NCBI RefSeq assembly: GCF_024347315.1
Contig: NZ_AP025460.1
Coordinates: 3,286,001-3,350,000 of the forward strand
Source: Vibrio atlanticus
GTDB taxonomy: Bacteria > Pseudomonadota > Gammaproteobacteria > Enterobacterales > Vibrionaceae
Reading direction: 5' to 3'
DNA: 64,000 bases
Below the pieces are notes generated by a model. It made no database searches and was not told where the DNA came from. It saw only the letters and a list, made by a program, of their open reading frames with translations. The translations under genes and the position numbers were made by a program. Positions 9,220 to 18,365 of the stretch are shown piece after piece (position 1 is the stretch's first letter; each line of letters begins with the position of its first letter).

Positions 9220-10062
9220 TTAGCTTCTTGCCGAGCTCGGTGCTTTCATCGCATCGATAAAGCCAATAATGACACCAGCGGCTAGGCCAGCTAAATGCGC
9301 TGTATTGGCGATCGCCATAAATGGCTGCATGTACCCAAGCACTAACCACACCAACATAAAGCCGACAATCTGTCTTGGGATACCTAAACCAAGTTGTGGC
9401 GCCTTCGCACCGACAACCCATAAGTAACCAACCAAAGCATACACAACACCAGACAAACCACCGAAGTTCGCCCCTTCAACCCAATACTGACCAGCACCTG
9501 AAAGCGCAGAAGAGACAGCAAAGATCTGAAGTAGCTTGAGGCTGCCTAGTTTCTTCTCAATGTCCCCACCTAGCTGCCACCACCACAAAATATTGAATGC
9601 GATGTGCATAACAGAGAAATGCAGAACGGCATGGCTCAACCAACGCCACAGCTGCCATTGCTGTCCATCAACCGCAGGGAAATGCAGGGCATTGAAAATA
9701 GCTTGGCCAAAACCAATCTGTTGCAGCGCAAAAATCACCACACACACCAACATTAGGCTCAGTGTCACAGGACCTGCTTTTGCTTTGATCATGCCCATGA
9801 AGCTCGGGGTGTGATAATGAAAGTTACTCTTTCTGGTTTCTGCCATATCCCAAGACGCCGCTTGATAGCGTTTATGATTGGGTTCAGCAAGAAAACGATT
9901 CAGCTCAGCTTCGGTTTCAACCTGAAATTGACCATCAAGAAGCCACAAAGCAAAACGCCCTTCTCCCTCTGGAGACATCTGAATAGGGATCTGACGAGAG
10001 GCCATATAATCAATAAATGCTTGAGCAAGACGTGGGTTGTCTAACACCATCAATCTAATCAT
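9220..10062 (-). CDS. glpG: Rhomboid intramembrane serine protease GlpG
   Basis: 280 residues. The cytoplasmic N-terminal domain (about 1-80) precedes six hydrophobic segments. The catalytic serine lies in GGLSGVVYALVGY and the partner histidine in ANTAHLAGLAAG, the Ser-His dyad of rhomboids that cut membrane-embedded segments. The ATG at 10062 is preceded by AGGAAG. It follows glpE by about 55 bp on the same strand, the usual glpEG pair, here without glpR or glpD. Natural substrates are unknown from this context. Confidence 0.96.
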   Translation of the reverse strand: MIRLMVLDNPRLAQAFIDYMASRQIPIQMSPEGEGRFALWLLDGQFQVETEAELNRFLAEPNHKRYQAASWDMAETRKSNFHYHTPSFMGMIKAKAGPVTLSLMLVCVVIFALQQIGFGQAIFNALHFPAVDGQQWQLWRWLSHAVLHFSVMHIAFNILWWWQLGGDIEKKLGSLKLLQIFAVSSALSGAGQYWVEGANFGGLSGVVYALVGYLWVVGAKAPQLGLGIPRQIVGFMLVWLVLGYMQPFMAIANTAHLAGLAAGVIIGFIDAMKAPSSARS

Positions 10063-10117
10063 TGTTACTTCCTATTCATACTATGGAGATGCTTGAAGCG
10101 TTTAAGTGATAAAGCTA

Positions 10118-10438
10118 TTAACCCGCAATCACCGGAAGTTCAGCACGATGCCAAGCTTCGAAACCGCCATCAACACTATATACCTCTTCAAAGCCTTGGT
10201 TCACTAAATATTGTGCCGCGCCTTGGCTACTAATACCGTGGTAACACATCACTAAGATAGGCTGTTCGAACTCAACCTCATCCATAAACGACACCATTGT
10301 ATCGTTAGTCAGGTGGTAGGCGGTTTCTGAATGGGCTACCGCAAAAGATTGCGGATCTCGTATATCGACAAGTCGAGCTTCACTTTGTTCAATAAGAACT
10401 TGAGCGCCTTTAACGTCGATATGTTTAAACTGGTCCAT
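10118..10438 (-). CDS. glpE: Thiosulfate sulfurtransferase (rhodanese) GlpE
   Basis: 106-residue single-domain rhodanese. The active-site cysteine is in [13 protein letters not shown], with the preceding acidic motif [14 protein letters not shown]. It moves a sulfane sulfur from thiosulfate to cyanide or a thiol acceptor such as thioredoxin in vitro. First gene of glpE-glpG. Upstream lies the ~440-bp non-coding region with DnaA-box-like motifs that separates it from rpoH. Confidence 0.95.
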   Translation of the reverse strand: MDQFKHIDVKGAQVLIEQSEARLVDIRDPQSFAVAHSETAYHLTNDTMVSFMDEVEFEQPILVMCYHGISSQGAAQYLVNQGFEEVYSVDGGFEAWHRAELPVIAG

Positions 10439-10518
10439 GACTTTCTCTTTTTATACTGATTTACTTTGCTGCCATTGTAACCTATCCCAAGGCTAACAAT
10501 CACACCCACTTAATAAGG

Positions 10519-10735
10519 TTATCCACCAGCGATCACTTTTACACCATTTGTGGATAAATCTGTGAATTGCGTGAATAAAGTGCCTTTTTAAAAATAGATC
10601 CACAACATGTAGTAATGATCCTGATCTAACTGTGGGTTAACTGAAACATATCCCCACTCAAAAAACCCTGTCAAAGCCTTACTACACCCTGCTTTTAGAC
10701 AGCTGGCGAATAAATTCCTCACAGAGTTATCCACA
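10519..10735. promoter_or_regulatory. Cluster of DnaA-box-like sites between rpoH and glpE
   Basis: The gene-free stretch 10439-10879 contains two perfect 9-mers TTATCCACA (minus strand 10549-10557, plus strand 10727-10735), one 8/9 match TTATCCACC (10519-10527) and two 7/9 matches (10597-10605, 10631-10639), with several GATC sites. It could be a DnaA titration or reactivation site like datA or DARS. No coding sequence is convincing here. Confidence 0.5.
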
Positions 10736-10785
10736 AAATCAATTTGCAAATTTCGATCGCAAAAGTTGAGAAATAGATCCAAAAC

Positions 10786-10818
10786 AAAAAGGCCGAGATC
10801 TCTCGATCTCGGCCTTTT
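10786..10818. terminator. rpoH intrinsic terminator
   Basis: GGCCGAGAT-N6-ATCTCGGCC with A5 on one side and T4 on the other; on the minus strand it ends in a T-rich tract about 60 bp after the rpoH stop. Confidence 0.9.
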
Positions 10819-10879
10819 CAAAATTAAGCTATTTGCTTGCTACTATGCGAAACCAAATACTATTAAAAATTAAATGCTA

Positions 10880-11737
10880 TTAGAAGTCGCCAACGGCTTG
10901 CTTCAATTTCTTCATCGCATTCTTTTCTAACTGGCGGACACGCTCTGCAGAAATGCTATAGGTATCCGCTAAGTCTTGCAGTGTTGCTTTGTTGTCGTCT
11001 AACCAACGTGAGCGAACAATGTGTTGACTACGCTCGTCTAAGCTCTTCAATGCGAGACCTAGGCGATTATTAGTATGAGATTCCCAGTTAGCTGCCTCAA
11101 CCGTCTCAGCAACGTCTGACGCTTTATCTTCTAGGTAATAAACTGGAGCTGTGTAAGCAGAACCACCGTCGTCGTCGTCCATCGGGGCTTCAAACGTAGC
11201 GTCTTGTGCCGCTAAGCGTGATTCCATCTCACGAACTTCTGAAGGCTCAACACCCAACTCACGTGCAACCGTCTCAACTTCGCCGTTATTGAACCAACCT
11301 AAACGCTTTTTAGACTTACGAAGGTTAAAGAACAATTTACGTTGTGCTTTCGTTGTTGCGATCTTAACGATACGCCAGTTACGCAAAACGTACTCATGAA
11401 TCTCAGCTTTGATCCAGTGAACAGCAAAAGAGACTAGACGAACACCAACTTCTGGATTGAAGCGCTTAACAGCCTTCATCAAGCCGATGTTACCTTCTTG
11501 GACGAGATCAGCCATTGGTAGCCCGTAGCCAGAGTAGCCTCTTGCAACGTGCACCACGAATCTTAGGTGGGAAAGGATCAAGCCTTTCGCAGCGTCGATC
11601 TCACCTTTGTAATGTAATCGCTCTGCAAGTCCACGTTCCTCTTCAGGAGTCAGCATAGGGTAGCTGTTCGCTGAGCGGATATAGCTATCTAAACTATCTT
11701 GTGTGACTAAAGCCATTTGATACGCTTGGTTTGCCAT
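10880..11737 (-). CDS. rpoH: RNA polymerase heat-shock sigma factor RpoH (sigma-32)
   Basis: 285 residues from the ATG at 11737 ([13 protein letters not shown]), preceded by GGA at proper distance; longer in-frame extensions are not needed. Sigma region 2 is visible ([37 protein letters not shown]), as is the RpoH-box region [17 protein letters not shown], which distinguishes it from other sigma-70 members, and region 4.2 ends the protein ([24 protein letters not shown]). It directs transcription of chaperone and protease genes. It follows ftsYEX as in E. coli, with a ~180-bp leader of its own. Confidence 0.98.
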   Translation of the reverse strand: MANQAYQMALVTQDSLDSYIRSANSYPMLTPEEERGLAERLHYKGEIDAAKGLILSHLRFVVHVARGYSGYGLPMADLVQEGNIGLMKAVKRFNPEVGVRLVSFAVHWIKAEIHEYVLRNWRIVKIATTKAQRKLFFNLRKSKKRLGWFNNGEVETVARELGVEPSEVREMESRLAAQDATFEAPMDDDDGGSAYTAPVYYLEDKASDVAETVEAANWESHTNNRLGLALKSLDERSQHIVRSRWLDDNKATLQDLADTYSISAERVRQLEKNAMKKLKQAVGDF

Positions 11738-11914
11738 TCGGTTCCTCATCAATCTCTGATCTGGAGTAATACATCTATTAAAACCCGACAATCTTGAACC
11801 TAAAATGAACAGGTTTCAAGGAGGGGGAAGTAATTATGCATAATCAATTCGTCTATACAAGGCAAAAACTGGTTAAGAACTGCCTATTTTTCGTATAAAT
11901 ATGACTCTATTCAC

Positions 11915-12883
11915 CTAAACTGGTTCAATTTCTTTTAGGTGACGCTGTGCAGAAAGCTTCGCAGCCACACTACCAAGCAGGGTTCCGACGATCAAAAGTA
12001 ATAAAGATTCATCCCAACTCAGGCCAATTAAGCGAAAATGACTATCATAAAGCTGAGCCAAATCATCCACTGCACTGTTGAGCAATACGGTAATCAATGC
12101 CGTCATTACCCAAGCACTAATCGAACCTAAAACGCCAAACCACATCCCAGCATAAAGGTATGGTCGAAGAATGTAGCTGTCGGTAGCACCAATCAGCTTC
12201 ATGGTTTGAATCTCTTCTTTATGCGCCAACACATTAAATCGTAATGTGTTGCCGATAATCAGAAATACTGCGCCCAGCATCAGCACAGTTAAGGTAATCA
12301 CGATGACAGCCGCAAGTGCTTTGATAGCATCCAGTCGAGCTAACCAGTCTTCATCTAAACGAACATCGGTGACTAACTCTTGCTTCTTAACCTTGCCTGC
12401 CAGTTCTTTAATTAACGTGTCGCTGTGTACGCTTGGCGTAATCACCAAAACACCTGGCAATGAATAATCATCTAGGATAGTTAGGGCGTCCTCAAAACCA
12501 GAATACTGGCTAAGATCTTCAAGACCTTGCTGCGGAGAAATGTACTCAACCAGATCGACTTGGTCCCAACTTTCAATTTCATCCTTAAGCACCATGACTC
12601 TCGGCTCAGGGATACCATCCTCTACATAGGCACTAATTTGTGACGGGCTGGTGACATCTTGCGCCACTTCACCAACGTTCTTGCCCAGTAGGTACAAACA
12701 AGCGGGCATAGCTAAAGCCATTGAAATCACCGCAAGCGTCAGCAAGTTACCCAACGGACGCTGCCACATTTGCGAGAACGATGACTTGGCTTGTTTCCAA
12801 TGAACAACAAAGAAACCGTCGCTTGAAGCCCGGTTTGCTGCTCGATTGGATTGAGGTTTCTTAATGCGCTTATTCGCGGCCAT
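11915..12883 (-). CDS. ftsX: Cell division protein FtsX
   Basis: 322 residues from the ATG at 12883 (MAANKRIKK). The gene start overlaps the end of ftsE by 14 bp. Architecture: basic cytoplasmic N terminus, a first membrane segment around 40-60, a periplasmic domain to about 190, then three membrane segments. FtsX is the permease-like partner of the ABC ATPase FtsE; together they activate the EnvC-amidase system that splits septal peptidoglycan. Translational coupling with ftsE is expected. Confidence 0.97.
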   Translation of the reverse strand: MAANKRIKKPQSNRAANRASSDGFFVVHWKQAKSSFSQMWQRPLGNLLTLAVISMALAMPACLYLLGKNVGEVAQDVTSPSQISAYVEDGIPEPRVMVLKDEIESWDQVDLVEYISPQQGLEDLSQYSGFEDALTILDDYSLPGVLVITPSVHSDTLIKELAGKVKKQELVTDVRLDEDWLARLDAIKALAAVIVITLTVLMLGAVFLIIGNTLRFNVLAHKEEIQTMKLIGATDSYILRPYLYAGMWFGVLGSISAWVMTALITVLLNSAVDDLAQLYDSHFRLIGLSWDESLLLLIVGTLLGSVAAKLSAQRHLKEIEPV

Positions 12884-13547
12884 AATCTTCAACCTCACTC
12901 AAAAAGCCTTGGTTTAATTCCAGATGACGATATTGAGGGCGAGTGTTCACTAACCCGATATCGTGCGTCGCTAGCATGATCGTGACACCCGCACGGTTGA
13001 ACTCTTCAAACAAGCGTAATACACGACTCGATAGTTCAGGATCTAGATTACCAGTTGGTTCATCCGCTAAAAGCAGAGTTGGACGGTTAACCACAGCGCG
13101 AGCAATACCGACCCGTTGTTGCTCACCTCCAGAGAGCTGGCTTGGCAAACAACGGGCTTTATCTAATAAACCGGTTTTGTCCAACGCGGCGCTGACTCGA
13201 CGTTTAATTTCGTTTTCAGAAATAGATTCTATACGCATAGGCAGAGCGACGTTATCGAAGATCGAGCGATCCATAAGTAGGCGGTGATCTTGAAAGACAA
13301 TCCCGATGTTACGGCGTAAAAAGGGAATGTCTTTGGCTGGGATACGAGTAATATCGTGATCGTTAAACCAAACACGTCCGTCAGTTGGACGCTCTATCGC
13401 GCAGATCAACTTCAGCAAGGTACTTTTACCAGCACCAGAGTGCCCGCCTAAAAATGCCATCTCTCCTCGTTTGAGATGAAAGTCCACTTTTTGGAGCGCT
13501 TGTCGTCCGCCTCGGTAGGCTTTGCTCACTTGCTGAAATTTGATCAC
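12870..13547 (-). CDS. ftsE: Cell division ATP-binding protein FtsE
   Basis: 225-residue ABC ATPase. Walker A is [10 protein letters not shown], the signature [14 protein letters not shown], Walker [10 protein letters not shown] and the switch His is in ATHDIGLV. The start is GTG at 13547 with AGAGGA nine bases upstream, matching the E. coli start MIRFEHVSKAY. It forms a complex with FtsX at the septum. It lies in the order ftsY-ftsE-ftsX. Confidence 0.97.
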   Translation of the reverse strand: MIKFQQVSKAYRGGRQALQKVDFHLKRGEMAFLGGHSGAGKSTLLKLICAIERPTDGRVWFNDHDITRIPAKDIPFLRRNIGIVFQDHRLLMDRSIFDNVALPMRIESISENEIKRRVSAALDKTGLLDKARCLPSQLSGGEQQRVGIARAVVNRPTLLLADEPTGNLDPELSSRVLRLFEEFNRAGVTIMLATHDIGLVNTRPQYRHLELNQGFLSEVEDYGRE

Positions 13548-13624
13548 CGAAAATTCCTCTTACGATCACTCATATCAAATTTAAAACGGTAGCAGGTTAA
13601 GGATAAACCACTTTGCTACACGCG

Positions 13625-14893
13625 TTACTCTTCGCGGCTAAATAGTGCTTCAATAAAGTCTTTCGACTCAAATGGACGCAGGTCGTCAATGCCTTCACCC
13701 ACGCCAATGTAGCGGATTGGAATCTGGAACTGGTCAGCAATTGAGAAAATTACGCCACCTTTCGCCGTACCATCTAGCTTAGTTAGCGTAATGCCCGTTA
13801 CTGGTGCCACGTCACTAAACAACTTCGCTTGGCTAATCGCATTCTGACCGGTACCTGCATCTAGCGTTAACATGATTTCGTGCGGTGCAGAATCATCGAT
13901 CTTCTTCATTACACGAACAATCTTGCGTAGCTCTTCCATCAAGTTGCTCTTGTTCTGCAAACGGCCTGCAGTATCTGCAATCACAACATCAACACCACGC
14001 GCTTTCGCCGCTTCAATCGCATCGTAGATAACAGACGCGCTATCGGCACCAGTGTGCTGAGCGATAACCGGAACATCATTACGCTGCCCCCAAACCTGAA
14101 GTTGTTCAACCGCTGCCGCACGGAAGGTATCGCCCGCCGCCAGCATCACTTTCTTGCCTTCACTTTGGAATTGTTTCGCCAGCTTACCGATAGTGGTTGT
14201 TTTACCCACGCCATTCACACCTACCATTAAGATAACGTAAGGTGTTTTAGTGGTATCAACAACCAGTGGCTGTTCCACTTGGCTCAAGATTTCTGACATC
14301 TCTTCTTTAAGCAAACCATAAAGCGCTTCACCGTCTTTTAGGTCATTACGGGATGCTTTTTCTGTTAGGTTTTCAATGATCTTCACGGTGGTATTCATAC
14401 CCACGTCGGCGATCAGAAGTTGCTCTTCTAATTCTTCAAACAGGTCTTCATCGATTTGCTTGCCTTTGAACAAACCAAAGAAGCCAGCACCAATATTTGC
14501 TTTAGTACGGCTTAGGCTACGCTTAAGTCGTGCAAAGAAGCTTTCTGTCGGCTTCTCTTGAACTTCTTCAACCTTAGATTGAGGAGCAATCACTTCTTCC
14601 TGTTCTGCTTCTGCTTCTGCTTCTGCTTCTGCTTCTGCTGCGACAGGCTGCTGATCTTGTTGAGCCTCTTCAAGCGTTTGCTCTGACTCCGCAAGTTCAG
14701 ATTCAACAGACTTAGGTTCCGTTGATTTAGCGTCTTCAACTTCAGGTGCGACCTGTTCAGCCTCAACTTGTGATTCAACTTCAGTTTGATCTTCAACGTT
14801 TTCTACGTTCGCTTCATTCTGAGTTTTTGGGCTTTGTTCTTCTTCACCAAAACCAAGCCACGATAATAATCCGCGCTTCTTTTTTTCCGTCAT
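13625..14893 (-). CDS. ftsY: Signal recognition particle receptor FtsY
   Basis: 422 residues. The first ~115 residues form the acidic, low-complexity A domain (including an Ala-Glu repeat encoded by a hexanucleotide run). The N domain follows, then the SRP-type GTPase G domain: P-loop GVNGVGKTTTIGKLA, DTFRAAAVEQL, DTAGRLQNK and TKLDGTAKGG. FtsY docks the SRP-ribosome complex at the membrane for co-translational insertion. First gene of ftsYEX; divergent from rsmD across about 230 bp. Confidence 0.97.
   Translation of the reverse strand: MTEKKKRGLLSWLGFGEEEQSPKTQNEANVENVEDQTEVESQVEAEQVAPEVEDAKSTEPKSVESELAESEQTLEEAQQDQQPVAAEAEAEAEAEAEQEEVIAPQSKVEEVQEKPTESFFARLKRSLSRTKANIGAGFFGLFKGKQIDEDLFEELEEQLLIADVGMNTTVKIIENLTEKASRNDLKDGEALYGLLKEEMSEILSQVEQPLVVDTTKTPYVILMVGVNGVGKTTTIGKLAKQFQSEGKKVMLAAGDTFRAAAVEQLQVWGQRNDVPVIAQHTGADSASVIYDAIEAAKARGVDVVIADTAGRLQNKSNLMEELRKIVRVMKKIDDSAPHEIMLTLDAGTGQNAISQAKLFSDVAPVTGITLTKLDGTAKGGVIFSIADQFQIPIRYIGVGEGIDDLRPFESKDFIEALFSREE
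14603..14638. repeat. Hexanucleotide tandem repeat in ftsY
   Basis: Six perfect copies of TTCTGC, encoding alternating Ala-Glu on the minus strand in the acidic A domain. In-frame slippage would change only linker length. Confidence 0.9.
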
Positions 14894-14998
14894 CAGAGGA
14901 GTTTCCTAGATCTACTAATTAGCTGTATTGACTTAATACACGTCGACTCTTTGCTATTGTTATACAATACAAGCTTGTACAAACGAATAGTAAAGAAA

Positions 14999-15048
14999 AA
15001 TGACAAAGCAGTGATAAGTTTGCTTTTAGCTTGATACACTTTGTCATT
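14999..15048. repeat. Spaced inverted repeat in the ftsY/rsmD intergenic region
   Basis: AATGACAAAG (14999-15008) and CTTTGTCATT (15039-15048) are perfect 10-bp complementary arms 30 bp apart in a divergent promoter region. They could be paired operators or the stem of a leader RNA; function unknown. Confidence 0.6.
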
Positions 15049-15123
15049 GTAAATTTATTTAATACTCGAACCCACTTAAATTGGGCTCGGTATAGTATCA
15101 CTTTATTAGCGGTCAAAAAATCT

Positions 15124-15726
15124 ATGGTAAGACGTCGCCAGCAAAACACATCACAAAAAAAGCCATCCGGAGGCTTTGTTCGAATTATTAGTGGCTCATG
15201 GAGAGGTAGAAAGCTGCCTGTTCATGATTTAGAAGGATTACGCCCAACCATTGACCGAGTCAAAGAAACACTCTTTAACTGGGTGGCACAAGATATCCCA
15301 CATTCGACCTGCTTGGATGTATTCGCCGGTTCTGGTGGTCTAGGTTTTGAAGCCGCTTCTCGCCAAGCAAAAATGGTGACACTGCTCGAAATGAATCAAA
15401 AAGCGGCCAAACAGCTTTCTGATAACGCGAAAGAGCTCAAAGCAGACAACATCAATGTAGTCAACACTGATGCTATCTCTTTTCTTAAGAAACCAGGCAC
15501 TCCTTACGATATGGTCTTTCTTGATCCTCCATTTCGTAAAGGCTTACTCGCAGAAACAGTACAACTGCTTGAGAGCAACGGTTGGCTTGCAGACAACGCC
15601 ATCATTTACGTCGAGACAGAGAAAGAGCTACAACTCGAAGCTATGCCAGAAAACTGGGAATTACATCGCGATAAGACCACTGGCCAGTCGAGCTACCGAC
15701 TGTTCAATCGAATCACTGAAGAATAG
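15124..15726 (+). CDS. rsmD: 16S rRNA (guanine966-N2)-methyltransferase RsmD
   Basis: 200 residues from the ATG at 15124 (MVRRRQQNTS); the longer frame upstream is not conserved-looking. The class I fold begins with RIISGSWRGRKL, the SAM motif is LDVFAGSGGLGFEAASR and the catalytic motif FLDPPF is the DPPF form typical of N2-guanine methyltransferases. It modifies G966 in the 30S subunit. A DUF1145 gene follows after 10 bp, the same order as E. coli rsmD-yhhL. Confidence 0.95.
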   Translation: MVRRRQQNTSQKKPSGGFVRIISGSWRGRKLPVHDLEGLRPTIDRVKETLFNWVAQDIPHSTCLDVFAGSGGLGFEAASRQAKMVTLLEMNQKAAKQLSDNAKELKADNINVVNTDAISFLKKPGTPYDMVFLDPPFRKGLLAETVQLLESNGWLADNAIIYVETEKELQLEAMPENWELHRDKTTGQSSYRLFNRITEE

Positions 15727-15736
15727 GAGTTATTGA

Positions 15737-16003
15737 ATGAAGTTCTTGCTTCCACTAGCAAAAGCAGCCATCGCCTTTGTTTGGTTTATCTTAATCGCCA
15801 ATATTTTCTACCCATTCCCGGGTAATGCTGCGATTGCGCTTTATATCATGACAGCATTCTTATTCTTCATGCACGGCCTGCAGATGCTGATTTTCATCGG
15901 TGCTTTTGGCGATAAGATCGAAATGTCACGTTGGGAGAAGTGGTCAATATTGATTTTCGGCGTCTTTGCCCTACTCGATATCCGACGCAAACACATGATG
16001 TAA
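15737..16003 (+). CDS. DUF1145 family inner-membrane protein (YhhL-like)
   Basis: 88 residues with three hydrophobic segments (about 5-25, 30-55, 68-82) and a basic C terminus. The pattern FYPFPGNAAIALY and HGLQMLIF identifies DUF1145, represented in E. coli by YhhL next to rsmD. AGGAG precedes the ATG. Function unknown. The terminator after this gene, shared with the convergent marC-family gene, is split by an IS4-type element. Confidence 0.85.
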   Translation: MKFLLPLAKAAIAFVWFILIANIFYPFPGNAAIALYIMTAFLFFMHGLQMLIFIGAFGDKIEMSRWEKWSILIFGVFALLDIRRKHMM

Positions 16004-16147
16004 TAAAGCTTAAGCTTAGATATAAAACGCTTAGCGACAGAAAACATCATGACAGAAACAGTTGATACAAAAGCGCCGCTCATTTGAGCTAACACTGATC
16101 ATTTAAGCATTTTCCTGATCAGTTGAACGATCCTACAGATGGTTAAC

Positions 16148-16184
16148 AATACCCTTAAGCACTTTTGTTTAAGGGTATTTTTTT
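16148..16184 (+). terminator. IS-borne hairpin and T-run ahead of the IS4-type transposase
   Basis: Perfect 11-bp arms AATACCCTTAA (16148-16158) and TTAAGGGTATT (16169-16179), then T7 directly before the ATG. The AAGGG inside the second arm is the transposase ribosome-binding site, so in read-through RNA the hairpin would both terminate and hide it. Confidence 0.8.
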
Positions 16185-17522
16185 ATGCTGTCACACTGGT
16201 TAATCGATGTTGACGATTTTGCTAATCCAGAATCTCTTTCTTTGTTCCAAAAAGACCTTCCGCTAGATTGGATAAACCAAGCTTTATCTGAAACGAACAA
16301 AGCGAGCATGCGCCGTAGAAAGTTACCTGCCGAACTTGTTGTATGGTTAGTCGTTGGTATTGGTCTATATCGAGATAGACCGATTACTGATGTACTCGAT
16401 AAACTCGACCTCAAATTGTCTAATTCATTGGGTGAAACAATTGCACCTAGTGCAATTCCTCAGGCAAGAAAACGCCTCACCGCTAAGCCTTTAAAGTCAT
16501 TATTCTCAATCACAGCAAAGCACTGGACACAGTCGGAAGATGCGGGTGATAAATGGAATGGTTTGAGCCTATTTTCAATCGATGGCACACAGTTTAGAAC
16601 TCACGACAATCCAAGCTTAGCTGAGCATTATCAATATGTTTACTACCGAAAAGACAGGCACACTGAATATCCAATCGTTCGAATGTGCGCACTCACATCA
16701 CTACGGAGTCGACTTATTCATGATGTGGCTTTTGGGGAAAGTTCTAAAGGTGAAATCAGCTATGCAAAAGATTTAATTTCATCAGCAGTCCCGAATTCAT
16801 TGACCATTTTTGACCGTTGCTACTTGAGCGCAGAACTTATGCTTAACTGGCAACAAGAGCATGGGACAAGTCACTGGATGACGCCAATAAAGTCGAATGT
16901 GAAATATGAAACCATCGAGCAACTCGATGATGATGGGCGAGATCTGATTGTAGAGATGAAAGTCTCTCCACAAGCTAGAAAGCAAGACCCGAGCCTCCCG
17001 GAAACGTGGAAAGCTAGGCTGGCTCTATACCCCGATGATGGTGAACAACAACCCAATCATATACAAGGGCTGCTGACTTCTCTAACAGATAGAAAATACA
17101 GTTTAAAATCATTATTAGATGTGTACTTCGAAAGGTGGGAAATCGAGAATAGTTATGGCGAGATTAAGCATGACATGCTTGACGATGAAATTCTGCTCCG
17201 CAGTCAATCTGTAGAGGGTGTAGAGCAAGAGATATGGGGTATCCTTATCGCGTATAACTTAATCCGCCTGGAGATTAGCCGAATAGCAAAAGAGGCTGAA
17301 GTCTCACCACTTAGGATAAGCTTTACGATGGCACTTCGAGATATTCAAGATGAGCTAATGTGGTGTGCTATCGCCTCCCCAGGTTCGGTTCCCAAAAAGC
17401 TGCGAGCTATGAGAGAGCGAGTGAAACGTTATATTTTGCCCGAAAAACAAAAACGGCCCAAAGATAGGACCGTTCGTTTTAGTAAGACTCGCTACACTGT
17501 GCGATCTAAACACCTTAAATGA
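16185..17522 (+). CDS. IS4-family transposase
   Basis: 445 residues, similar in length and motifs to E. coli IS4 transposase. The N-terminal domain contains RRRKLPAELVVWLVVGIGLYRDRPI. The first catalytic Asp is in FSIDGTQFR, the second in TIFDRCYLS, and the YREK signature is exact in YFERWEIENSYGEIK, followed by EQEIWGILIAYNLIR. The ATG at 16185 has AAGGG nine bases upstream, within a hairpin arm. The frame is unbroken, so it is probably active. The stop codon lies within the right-end inverted repeat. Confidence 0.95.
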   Translation: MLSHWLIDVDDFANPESLSLFQKDLPLDWINQALSETNKASMRRRKLPAELVVWLVVGIGLYRDRPITDVLDKLDLKLSNSLGETIAPSAIPQARKRLTAKPLKSLFSITAKHWTQSEDAGDKWNGLSLFSIDGTQFRTHDNPSLAEHYQYVYYRKDRHTEYPIVRMCALTSLRSRLIHDVAFGESSKGEISYAKDLISSAVPNSLTIFDRCYLSAELMLNWQQEHGTSHWMTPIKSNVKYETIEQLDDDGRDLIVEMKVSPQARKQDPSLPETWKARLALYPDDGEQQPNHIQGLLTSLTDRKYSLKSLLDVYFERWEIENSYGEIKHDMLDDEILLRSQSVEGVEQEIWGILIAYNLIRLEISRIAKEAEVSPLRISFTMALRDIQDELMWCAIASPGSVPKKLRAMRERVKRYILPEKQKRPKDRTVRFSKTRYTVRSKHLK

Positions 17523-17530
17523 TAGGTGTT
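17509..17530. repeat. Inverted repeat at the right end of the IS4-type element
   Basis: AACACCT (17509-17515) and AGGTGTT (17524-17530) flank the transposase stop codon, so the 3' end of its mRNA can fold with the IS end, as also seen in the IS50-like copies. Confidence 0.6.
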
Positions 17531-17575
17531 GGCTCATTTGAGCGGCGTTTTTTTTATTCAGCGATGATACTGATG

Positions 17576-18160
17576 TTAGCCCATGTAGCCCTTTACGCCA
17601 TCTAGGAACATTTGCGTCGACAGCATAACCAACAACAGGCCCATCAAGCGTTCGATGGCTTTAAGGCCTCTCTCACCTAGTACTCGTAGGAAGAAGCCAT
17701 TAAACATCAGAATAAAGAAGGTCGCGCCCCAAGCCAGCATCACTGCGCCTGAAAGCTCTAACATGTTGTCAGGATGCTGTGTCGACAAAAGAATCAATGC
17801 CGCAATCACTGAAGGGCCAGCAATCATAGGGATCGCCATCGGCACAATAAACGGTTCTTCACCCGCCGCGAGGCCAGTAATACTACCCGCACTTGGGAAA
17901 ATCATCTTAATCGCGATGATAAACAGAATAATACCGCCAGAGATACTCAAGGTTTCAGGCTGCACATGCAGGAAGTTCATGATGCTTTGACCAGCAAACA
18001 AGAACAGCAGCAGGATAATCAGCGCAAACATTAGTTCGCGAACAAGCACAATACGGCGACGCTTCGGATCAATATGCTTAAGGATAGAAAGCACGATTGG
18101 TAAGTTGCCAAGCGGATCCATAATAAGAAACAGCATGGTCGCTGCAGATAAAATTTCCAT
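17576..18160 (-). CDS. MarC family (UPF0056) integral membrane protein, YhgN-like
   Basis: 194 residues from the ATG at 18160 (MEILSAATMLFLIMDPLGNLP); an upstream TTG is less likely. Six hydrophobic segments. The MDPLGNLP motif and the IAGPSVIAAL segment are characteristic of the MarC/YhgN family. These proteins were once linked to multiple antibiotic resistance, but their function is not settled. Convergent with the DUF1145 gene, with an IS inserted in the shared terminator about 45 bp beyond this stop. Confidence 0.88.
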   Translation of the reverse strand: MEILSAATMLFLIMDPLGNLPIVLSILKHIDPKRRRIVLVRELMFALIILLLFLFAGQSIMNFLHVQPETLSISGGIILFIIAIKMIFPSAGSITGLAAGEEPFIVPMAIPMIAGPSVIAALILLSTQHPDNMLELSGAVMLAWGATFFILMFNGFFLRVLGERGLKAIERLMGLLLVMLSTQMFLDGVKGYMG

Positions 18161-18365
18161 AAGTTTGTCTCGAAAGCGTAAGTGCGCGGAGTATAGCAGC
18201 CTCAAGATTGATTTTCGAACACAGTAACAAACTTAGAAATTTACGTTATTGGAAGTGTATTTATGAGAGCCAAACGAGGGAGAAATGGTCGGAGTGGAGC
18301 CAAGAATATCGCATCCACTCGCTAATCACAGTTCACTGGCGACAAGAACTGATGGTCATTCAAGA

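Larger units (their letters stand above)
16090..17531 (+). mobile_element. IS4-group insertion sequence (1442 bp)
   Basis: Imperfect 18-bp terminal repeats TAACACTGATCATTTAAG (left) and CAACACCTATCATTTAAG (right, read inward) match at 15 of 18 positions and resemble IS4 ends. A perfect 12-bp target duplication GCTCATTTGAGC is at 16078-16089 and 17532-17543. It carries one transposase gene, apparently intact. A single copy is seen here. Confidence 0.95.
16068..17556. terminator. Bidirectional terminator split by the IS4-type element
   Basis: Joining the flanks gives A4, the stem CGCCGCTCA-TT-TGAGCGGCG and T8, between the DUF1145 gene (+) and the marC-family gene (-). Left half 16067-16089, right half 17532-17555. 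Confidence 0.85.

Noticed and set aside
10588..10821. 77-codon minus-strand frame between glpE and rpoH
   Set aside because: It runs through the rpoH terminator and the DnaA-box cluster and has no family-like sequence.
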